Assembly: GCA_021778815.1 (NCBI GenBank)
Contig: JAJYBW010000085.1
Location: forward strand, 1 to 10,936
Reading direction: 5' to 3'
DNA length: 10,936 nt
Source: Acidobacteriota bacterium
GTDB lineage: Bacteria; Acidobacteriota; Terriglobia; Terriglobales; Acidobacteriaceae
Made by a program: the position numbers and the translations under genes. Below, piece by piece: positions 1 to 5,432 of the stretch. The first letter of the stretch is position 1, and every line of letters begins with the position of its first letter. The notes below the pieces were generated by a model. The model made no database searches. It was not told the origin of the DNA and worked only from the letters and a program-made list of their open reading frames with translations.

Positions 1-53
1 TCGGTGAATGCGTCTGCATAGGGTGAGAAAATATCTCCCATGAGGAGAGCTTT

Positions 54-1349
54 GTGACCACGAAGAACTCTGAAATCCTTCCCCTGTACCGGCTGCGGAC
101 AGCCCCCCTGCGTCGCCAGATCGCGATTGCGGCCGTGCTGTCGGCGGCAGCCTGGCTGGATGTCGCCGCGTCCGCGCAAACCGCGCCATCGTCTGCACCG
201 CCTCCTCCAGCGACCGCGACCACCTCGGCCGCTGCCAACGCGAACCAGCGGTCCGACAGCGCCATTGCCGAGGACATCAACTCCAAGCTGATGGCCAATA
301 ACACCCTGCGGCCGCTGGATTTAGGCATCTGGGTACACGATGGTACGGCCACCTTGACCGGCACCGTTCCCTCGCAGGAGTTGCGCACCGAAGCCGAAAC
401 CATGGTCAAGTCTGTCTCCGGCGTCAAGAATATCGACGACAAGATCACCCTCGGGACTCAGCCTGCAACCGCTCCAGGATTCTCCGGCCAGGCGGGTGGA
501 AGCCCGGGTGCGGTGCATCCGGGTGACGCGCAAGGCCCACCCCCACCCCCTCCTCCCGCAGGCTATAGCCAGAATCAGAATGCCTCCTCGCCGCAGTCGC
601 CGCATGCGGCTCCGCCGGTCTACGATTCGCAGGGCCATCCGGTCATGGTTACCGTCGCATCTGGAACGCCGATGTACGTGATCATGATGCAGACCATCGA
701 CACCCATCACACGGAACTTAACACTCCATTTACCGGAATTCTGGTGAAGGACATCGTGCTGGAAAACGGGGCCATCGCAATTCCGCGCGGTGCGCAGGTC
801 ATGGGTGCCGTGGTCGATGCTCGCGGACCTGGAAAGTTGAAAGGGCGACCGGAATTGGCGCTGCAGTTGACCGGCCTGAATGTCGCTAACACGCATTATC
901 CGATGAGCAGCCACGTCTGGGCGCGCGGTGGGCCGGGTAAAGGCGGGCAGTCGGCGGCGAACATTGGCGGCGGCGCAGTCATGGGCGCACTTGTCGGCGG
1001 AGCTTTCGGTCGCGGTCCTGGAGCGCTGCTGGGCGGCCTGATCGGCGGCCTGGGCGGCGCTGGAGTTTCGTCGCTATCATCCGGACCGCGCATTATTGTT
1101 CCCGCCGAGTCGATCCTCACGTTTTACCTGAACGAGCCCCTGACGGTCCGCGAACCTACTGCCGGGCAGGTTCGGATGCTTGGTTCCCAGGTCCCACCTG
1201 CAGCGTATGGCCCCAGGCCGCGCGGATATTACGCTCCCGGTTATCCGCCCCCGCCGGGCCCAATCGCGCCGCCGCCCGGATACTATCCGCCCCAGCCGGC
1301 GTATTATGGGCCTCCGCCTGGAGGACCCCCGGGAGGCTACCCGTATTGA
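54..1349 (+). CDS. Secreted BON-domain protein with glycine-zipper segment and Pro/Tyr/Gly-rich tail
   Basis: Predicted envelope protein of 431 aa. The GTG start is chosen because GAGGAGAG (42-49) lies at good spacing upstream; the ATG at 40 gives only a 5-codon ORF ending across the GTG. Residues 19-41 form a signal peptide (basic R20-R21, hydrophobic core, likely cleavage after A-S-A41). A Pro/Ala-rich linker leads to a BON domain at about 68-133, with the typical pattern of variable helix, GxATLTG strand and V-x-GVKNIDD. BON domains are known from OsmY-type periplasmic proteins and are thought to bind phospholipid or envelope surfaces. A Pro-rich linker (161-168) follows, then a beta-rich domain at about 196-290 (VASGTPMYV, AIPRGAQVMG, LALQLTGL) that recalls the beta-barrel C-domain of VirB10/TrbI-like proteins. 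A glycine zipper (305-338) is likely membrane-inserting, and the tail (380-431) is repetitive P/Y/G. Function is not known; an outer-membrane-associated structural or stress role is inference. Confidence 0.88.
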   Translation: MTTKNSEILPLYRLRTAPLRRQIAIAAVLSAAAWLDVAASAQTAPSSAPPPPATATTSAAANANQRSDSAIAEDINSKLMANNTLRPLDLGIWVHDGTATLTGTVPSQELRTEAETMVKSVSGVKNIDDKITLGTQPATAPGFSGQAGGSPGAVHPGDAQGPPPPPPPAGYSQNQNASSPQSPHAAPPVYDSQGHPVMVTVASGTPMYVIMMQTIDTHHTELNTPFTGILVKDIVLENGAIAIPRGAQVMGAVVDARGPGKLKGRPELALQLTGLNVANTHYPMSSHVWARGGPGKGGQSAANIGGGAVMGALVGGAFGRGPGALLGGLIGGLGGAGVSSLSSGPRIIVPAESILTFYLNEPLTVREPTAGQVRMLGSQVPPAAYGPRPRGYYAPGYPPPPGPIAPPPGYYPPQPAYYGPPPGGPPGGYPY

Positions 1350-1400
1350 GGCGGTTTCGTGTTCTGGCGTTCACGCGCCGTGCCTCTCAGAGGAAGCGGC

Positions 1401-1423
1401 GGTGCATTTATACTGAAAGCACC
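1401..1423 (+). promoter_or_regulatory. Candidate promoter -10 box inside a dyad, upstream of the PpiD-like gene
   Basis: TATACT (1409-1414) matches a sigma-70 -10 box at five of six positions. It sits in the centre of an imperfect palindrome: GGTGCATT (1401-1408) and AAAGCACC (1416-1423) are complementary at seven of eight positions. No recognisable -35 box is seen at the usual distance. A start of transcription near 1421 would give an 80-base leader before the ATG at 1500. A repressor-type operator over the -10 is a plausible reading, but it rests only on symmetry and position. Confidence 0.4.
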
Positions 1424-1460
1424 ATGTCCCCGGTGAAATTCAGGGGCTGAGTCAATCCCG

Positions 1461-1479
1461 TCCGGGGCATTGCTCCGGG
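1461..1479 (+). promoter_or_regulatory. Strong leader hairpin just upstream of the PpiD-like gene
   Basis: CCGGGGC (1462-1468) pairs with GCTCCGG (1472-1478) through a 3-base ATT loop: seven pairs with one G-U, extendable by U1461-G1479. It ends about 20 bases before the start codon and directly precedes the only Shine-Dalgarno-like sequence (AAGG, 1483-1486). No T-run follows, so it is not an intrinsic terminator for the upstream gene. It may stabilise the mRNA or modulate translation initiation; that role is inference. Confidence 0.45.
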
Positions 1480-1499
1480 TGTAAGGTCGTTGCCCGCTC

Positions 1500-3464
1500 A
1501 TGATTCGTTTTCTTCAGCAAGACAGCCGCTTGGTCAAGGGCATTTTTATTGCACTCATTTCCATCACAGCCATTTTGATGGTGATCACGCTTGTTCCCGG
1601 CATCTTTCAAGACGCCGCGTCCACCCCCGACACGTATGCCATCGTCCATAGCGACAGCATTTTTGGCCGTATACTCGGCGACTCGACCGATGTGCATCTG
1701 GCGCAGGTGCAGCAAGTCGCCCAGCGCATGCAGCAGCAGAATCATTATCCCGACTTTGTATTGCCGTTTCTAATGCAGCGCGCCGGGCAGGCTCTGGTGG
1801 AGCGAGCTGTGCTGGTGCAGGAAGCCGGACGCATGGGTTTGACCGTGACGGATGCGGATGTCCAGAACGAGTTGATGCACGGTCCATTTGCACCCGCGCT
1901 GTTCCCCGGCGGCAAGTTCATTGGCGAAGAACGCTATGACGATTTTGTCCAGAACAATTTCAACATGTCTCGCAGCGATTTTGAGCAGCAGTTGAAGGAA
2001 GAAATCCTGATCAATCGTTTGGAGGCATTTATTACGGGCGGCCTCACGGTCCCGAACGCAAGCGTTCGTTCCGAGTATCTGAAGCAGGCGACCAAGGTGA
2101 AGTTTCAGTACGCCGTGCTGTCAGACGCCGAGTTGCGCAAGCAAATTACGCCGTCGGATGCCGAGCTGAAGGCATTCTTCCAGCAAAATGCAGCGCGTTA
2201 CGCTAAGGCAATTCCTGAGACGCGTAAGGTGCAGTACGTTTCGTTCGCCCTGAACCAGGTTCCCGGCGGAGTACCTCAGGTGAGCGGTGCCGATGTGCAG
2301 CAGTATTACAACGAGCATCATCAGCAGTTCCAGGTGCCGGAAGAAGTTCGGGTGCGGCACATCCTCATTAAAGTTCCGACCAATGCCAATGCGCAGACGG
2401 TTGCGGCTGCCAAGGCAAAGGCAGAAGACATTCTGAAGCAGTTGAAGGCGGGCGGCAATTTCGACGAGCTGGCGAAAAAGAACTCGGACGATCCCGGCAG
2501 CAAAGCGCAGGGCGGGGAACTGGGTTTCATTCAGCACGGCGCGACGGTTCCGGCCTTCGACCAGGCCGCCTTCTCGCTGCAACCGGGCCAGCTCTCTCCA
2601 GTGATCCGCACCCAATTCGGCTTTCACATTTTGCAGGTGGAAGAGAAACAGCCGGCTCATCTCAAGTCCGTCGATGAAGTTCACGATTTGATTCTGGCGA
2701 ACCTGACCCAGCAGGCACAGGCGAAGGCAGCCCAGGATTATGCTGCCAAGCTGCAATCGCAAGCGCAGCAGGTTGGATTGCAAAAGATGGCGGAGCAAAA
2801 TCATCTGCAGGTCGTCACCACTGACCCATTACAGCAAAGCGGTGTGGTTCCCGGCCTGGCAGACGGTTCGCAGCTGTTGAAAGGCGCGTTCGCAACCAAG
2901 CCTGGCGCCGCCCCACAAAGCGCCTCCACCGGAGAAGGCTACGCAATCTATACGGTTCTGAACATTGTGCCAGCGCATGCACCCACGTTCGATGCGTACA
3001 AGTCGCATATCCTTGAAGATTTCCGCGACCAGCAAATCGCGTCCCTGCTGCATAGCCGTACCCAGCAGCTGGCGATCAAGGCGAAGGAAGAAGGCCTGGA
3101 GAAAGCAGCCAAGGAAGTCGGCGCGAATATCTTGACCAGCGATTTGGTGGACGGCAGCGGGCAGGTTCCCCAGCTTGGCGATATGTCCACTCAGGGAGCG
3201 GTCGCCTTTACGCTGCAGCCCGGCCAGTTGAGCGGGCCGATCTATACCGAGCGCAGCGGCGTGGTGCTGAAGCTTCTGGATAAGCAGGTGCCGACTGAAG
3301 CCCAGATCCAACAGAACATGGACGCCACCCGCGACAAGCTAGTGCAGCAGCGCCGCGAAACCGCGTTCGCCGTGTTTGCCAGCTCGCTGGAGCAGCGGTT
3401 TATCAAGCACGGCTTGATCCATTACAACAAGAAGGCGCTCGCCGGTACCCAATCCGGCATGTAG
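1500..3464 (+). CDS. Membrane-anchored SurA/PpiD-type peptidyl-prolyl cis-trans isomerase
   Basis: Predicted periplasmic folding factor of 654 aa held to the inner membrane by an N-terminal segment. The start is the first ATG after an in-frame stop at 1482; the AAGG at 1483-1486 is a weak, distant ribosome site. Residues 13-33 are one transmembrane helix, after a short basic cytoplasmic end. Residues 65-240 are a helical SurA-N/PpiD chaperone region. The parvulin (rotamase) domain spans about 281-383 and keeps the family hallmarks: VRHILI with H287, the FDELAKKxSDDPGS stretch, GGELGF (338-343), PAFDQAAFSLQPGQLS and FGFHIL with H376. A second, degenerate copy follows at about 450-596: LQPGQLS recurs at 572-578 but the catalytic histidines do not. 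Architecture and length resemble E. coli PpiD (623 aa, one anchor plus one parvulin domain), which assists proteins leaving the Sec translocon. Orthology to ppiD rather than to PrsA/SurA relatives is not certain, so no symbol is given. Confidence 0.93.
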   Translation: MIRFLQQDSRLVKGIFIALISITAILMVITLVPGIFQDAASTPDTYAIVHSDSIFGRILGDSTDVHLAQVQQVAQRMQQQNHYPDFVLPFLMQRAGQALVERAVLVQEAGRMGLTVTDADVQNELMHGPFAPALFPGGKFIGEERYDDFVQNNFNMSRSDFEQQLKEEILINRLEAFITGGLTVPNASVRSEYLKQATKVKFQYAVLSDAELRKQITPSDAELKAFFQQNAARYAKAIPETRKVQYVSFALNQVPGGVPQVSGADVQQYYNEHHQQFQVPEEVRVRHILIKVPTNANAQTVAAAKAKAEDILKQLKAGGNFDELAKKNSDDPGSKAQGGELGFIQHGATVPAFDQAAFSLQPGQLSPVIRTQFGFHILQVEEKQPAHLKSVDEVHDLILANLTQQAQAKAAQDYAAKLQSQAQQVGLQKMAEQNHLQVVTTDPLQQSGVVPGLADGSQLLKGAFATKPGAAPQSASTGEGYAIYTVLNIVPAHAPTFDAYKSHILEDFRDQQIASLLHSRTQQLAIKAKEEGLEKAAKEVGANILTSDLVDGSGQVPQLGDMSTQGAVAFTLQPGQLSGPIYTERSGVVLKLLDKQVPTEAQIQQNMDATRDKLVQQRRETAFAVFASSLEQRFIKHGLIHYNKKALAGTQSGM

Positions 3465-3550
3465 TCCACCGCATCCTGCACGAAAGAAGATTTTTGCGGA
3501 ATGGAAGGTGTGGACTGCCCTTCCGGCGCGTCTTATAGGTAGGCGAGTTT

Positions 3551-3576
3551 TCGAGAAGGCATTGTGAGCTTTTCGA
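3551..3576. promoter_or_regulatory. Imperfect dyad in the malQ leader
   Basis: TCGAGAAG (3551-3558) and CTTTTCGA (3569-3576) form an inverted repeat of eight positions with one mismatch (a G-U pair if RNA), separated by 10 bases. It ends 11 bases before the malQ ribosome site GGAG (3588-3591). It could be a repressor operator or an RNA hairpin. No matching regulator is encoded nearby, and no convincing -35/-10 pair was found in the 132 bases before malQ. Confidence 0.35.
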
Positions 3577-3596
3577 TGTCCTAATACGGAGAAGCA

Positions 3597-5129
3597 ATGC
3601 TTACCGAACGCGCTTCCGGCGTCCTTCTACATCTGTCTTCTCTGCCTTCCCGCGGCGGCATCGGCGATCTGGGACCTGCCGCCTACGCATTTGCAGATTT
3701 TCTTGCAGCGGCGAAGCAGCAATATTGGCAGGTGTTGCCGCTTAGCCCCACCGGCTTCGGCAACTCCCCGTACTCTGCGCTGTCTGCATTCGCAGGCAAC
3801 CCCTTATTCATCAGCATTGAAAAATTGGTAGAAGAAGGTTGGCTCGCGGGCGATTGCCTTGACAGTCTGCCCGGCGCTGAGGGTCCTGCGGACTTTGAGC
3901 AGGCGTCGGCCTGCAAGAGGCCTTTGCTGGAGCAGGCGGCTGCAAACTTTCTTGACCGGGCATCGAAGAAAGCTCGCGACCGCTTTGACCTTTTCTGCGC
4001 CGACAATCGGCATTGGCTGGAAGGCTATGCCAGTTTTACGATCCTTCGGGCCATGTTCAACGGTGCTATCTGGTCCGCGTGGCCAGCCGAATATGTACAT
4101 CGCGTTCCGGAGGCGATGGAAAAGTTTCGCGCCGAGCATGACCGTGAGCGAACCGTGCAAAAGGTTATCCAATTTTTCTTCCAGGAACAATGGATGCAGT
4201 TGCGTGCCTACTGCGCGGAGCGAAAGATCCGCTTCATCGGCGACATGGCGATCTTCGTCAACTACGACAGCGCGGCCGTCTGGATGCGTCCGGAGATTTT
4301 TGAGCTGGACGAGAACAAGAATTCTCTCCATGTGGCCGGCGTTCCACCGGATTACTTCAGCCCCACCGGGCAGCGATGGGGCAATCCACTGTATCGCTGG
4401 GATGTGCTGTCCAGTTCCAATTTCGACTGGTGGGTGGCGCGTTTCCGTCGCGCGCTGGCGCTCTGCGACATGCTCCGGCTCGACCATTTTCGCGGCTTCG
4501 AATCTTACTGGGCCATACCGGCGGAAGATCAGACAGCCATTCGCGGCCGCTGGATGAAGGCTCTGGGGAACGAGCTTTTTTCGCATGTGTATAAGGAACT
4601 CGGCGACCTGCCTCTGATTGCGGAAGACCTGGGCGTCATCACTCCAGAGGTGGAGCGCATGCGGAAAAGCTTCGGCATGCCGGGGATGCGAGTCATGCAA
4701 TTTGGCTTCAGCGATCGTGGGGCACATCTTCATCTGCCGCATCGCTGCGAAGAAAACATGGTCATCTACACCGGCACCCACGATAACAACACCACTCTGG
4801 GCTGGTGGCACCACACCAGCGAAGCAGAGCGCGCCGCAATTGCTGCCTACCTCCACCCTGGGGATGACGGAATTGTGTGGGCCATGATGCGCAGTGCAGC
4901 CGCCTCGGTTGCCCGACTTTGCCTGTTTCCCATGCAGGACGTGCTGCAATTGGACACGGAGGCACGCATGAACACGCCCGCGCAGCCAGAGGGAAATTGG
5001 GGCTGGCGCTATCGCCAGGACGCCCTGCAGCCGTGGATCATGGAAAAGCTGGCAGCGTTAACTGAGGTGACGGATCGCGACGGCTGGGTCGACCCTGAAA
5101 TCACTCCCGTCGCGGAAATCGCACCCTAG
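3597..5129 (+). CDS. malQ: 4-alpha-glucanotransferase (amylomaltase), GH77
   Basis: Cytoplasmic disproportionating enzyme that moves maltosyl and longer glucan units between alpha-1,4-glucan chains, releasing glucose; used in maltodextrin and glycogen metabolism. The 510-aa length is close to the compact bacterial amylomaltases (Thermus aquaticus, 500 aa), without the N-terminal extension of E. coli MalQ. It opens with the family signature RASGVLLHLSSLPS and GIGDLG. The three catalytic acids are all visible: nucleophile D296 in RLDHFRGF, acid/base E343 in IAEDLG, and D396 in GTHDNNT. The substrate loop GVPPDYFSPTGQRWGNP lies at 248-264. These match T. aquaticus D293, E340 and D395 with almost constant offset, so the enzyme should be active. 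GGAG (3588-3591) supports the ATG start five bases later. It has no glycogen or maltose genes beside it within the window, so it may be transcribed alone. Confidence 0.97.
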   Translation: MLTERASGVLLHLSSLPSRGGIGDLGPAAYAFADFLAAAKQQYWQVLPLSPTGFGNSPYSALSAFAGNPLFISIEKLVEEGWLAGDCLDSLPGAEGPADFEQASACKRPLLEQAAANFLDRASKKARDRFDLFCADNRHWLEGYASFTILRAMFNGAIWSAWPAEYVHRVPEAMEKFRAEHDRERTVQKVIQFFFQEQWMQLRAYCAERKIRFIGDMAIFVNYDSAAVWMRPEIFELDENKNSLHVAGVPPDYFSPTGQRWGNPLYRWDVLSSSNFDWWVARFRRALALCDMLRLDHFRGFESYWAIPAEDQTAIRGRWMKALGNELFSHVYKELGDLPLIAEDLGVITPEVERMRKSFGMPGMRVMQFGFSDRGAHLHLPHRCEENMVIYTGTHDNNTTLGWWHHTSEAERAAIAAYLHPGDDGIVWAMMRSAAASVARLCLFPMQDVLQLDTEARMNTPAQPEGNWGWRYRQDALQPWIMEKLAALTEVTDRDGWVDPEITPVAEIAP

Positions 5130-5146
5130 GGATGCGATGTTGATAC

Positions 5147-5160
5147 CCTGACCAGTCAGG
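5147..5160. repeat. Short perfect palindrome after malQ
   Basis: CCTGAC (5147-5152) and GTCAGG (5155-5160) are exact inverted copies with a 2-base centre, 17 bases after the malQ stop, followed by only TTT. As RNA it would be a 5-pair stem with a CCAG loop, too weak for a confident intrinsic terminator. It also lies about 30 bases upstream of the -10-like box of the next gene, so an operator is equally possible. Confidence 0.3.
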
Positions 5161-5191
5161 TTTCAGTCCTCACGGCACCGCTCGCACGGCT

Positions 5192-5197
5192 TACAAT
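5192..5197 (+). promoter_or_regulatory. Candidate -10 box for the 61-aa gene
   Basis: TACAAT lies 31 bases before the ATG at 5229 and would give a leader of about 25 bases that includes the ribosome site. No -35 match is visible. The 10 bases TACAATAGCA (5192-5201) recur exactly upstream of the ABC exporter gene on the other strand (10709-10700), which lends some weight to both as promoter elements. Confidence 0.35.
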
Positions 5198-5228
5198 AGC
5201 AACATCCAACCCTTTCCAAGGAGAACCG

Positions 5229-5414
5229 ATGCCCCTTACTGGAGAAGCCATCCGCATGATGAATTACGCCGACGATATCGGCACCACGCTGCGTCGCCTG
5301 CTGGTGGTGCTGCCCTCTCTGCCTGCGGAAGAACGGAAGCGCGTTCGCGACTATATGATGCAGGTCGAGCCAACTGTGGCCGACGTACTCGCCGCCCTGG
5401 AAGACAAAAAATAG
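5229..5414 (+). CDS. Small hypothetical protein, 61 aa
   Basis: Unrecognised small protein. Support for a real gene is the near-ideal ribosome site AAGGAGAA (5218-5225) five bases before the ATG, and a position that fits cleanly between malQ and the convergent operon. The protein is predicted almost wholly helical: a first helix to about residue 27 (MNYADDIGTTLRRLLVVL), a Pro-containing turn (SLPAEE), then an acidic/basic amphipathic helix (about 32-46) and a last helix ending EDKK. There is no signal peptide or membrane span and no Cys or His, so it is likely a soluble cytoplasmic protein that packs as a helical hairpin or oligomer. Its stop lies 18 bases from the stop of the convergent M1-like gene. 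The opposite-strand ORFs over this stretch are shadows. No function is proposed. Confidence 0.68.
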   Translation: MPLTGEAIRMMNYADDIGTTLRRLLVVLPSLPAEERKRVRDYMMQVEPTVADVLAALEDKK

Positions 5415-5432
5415 CGCCATCGCGCGAGCGAT
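5406..5432 (-). terminator. Possible intrinsic terminator of the lpxB operon
   Basis: Read on the minus strand just after the TGA of the M1-like gene, two overlapping short stems are possible: ATCGC-TCGC-GCGAT (5432-5419) or GCGC-GATG-GCGC (5425-5414). The second runs straight into TATTTTTT (5413-5406). The stems are only 4-5 pairs but GC-rich, and the T-run is clear. The T-run coincides with the final Lys codons and stop of the convergent small gene, so the site overlaps its coding end. Confidence 0.35.

Noticed and set aside
21..39. GAGA/TCTC inverted repeat upstream of the BON gene as an operator
   Set aside because: Only four contiguous pairs with a mismatch beyond; too little upstream sequence is in the window to judge a promoter.
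1351..1393. Short inverted repeats after the BON gene (GGCG/CGCC and CCTC/GAGG) as an intrinsic terminator
   Set aside because: Stems of only four pairs and no T-run on either strand.
1441..1490. The leader segment with GGGGCTGAG as a TPP riboswitch
   Set aside because: Only this short stretch recalls the thi box; the second conserved half does not match and the gene is a foldase, not a thiamine gene.
3501..3542. A 13-aa ORF (MEGVDCPSGASYR) before malQ, as a leader peptide
   Set aside because: No ribosome site at proper spacing, no run of regulatory codons and no attenuator after it. The GGAAGG/CCTTCC stem inside it (3503-3524) has no T-run.
3804..4949. A 381-codon minus-strand frame opposite malQ
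   Set aside because: malQ has all catalytic motifs in its frame; the opposite frame has no recognisable domain, is His-rich and lacks a ribosome site.
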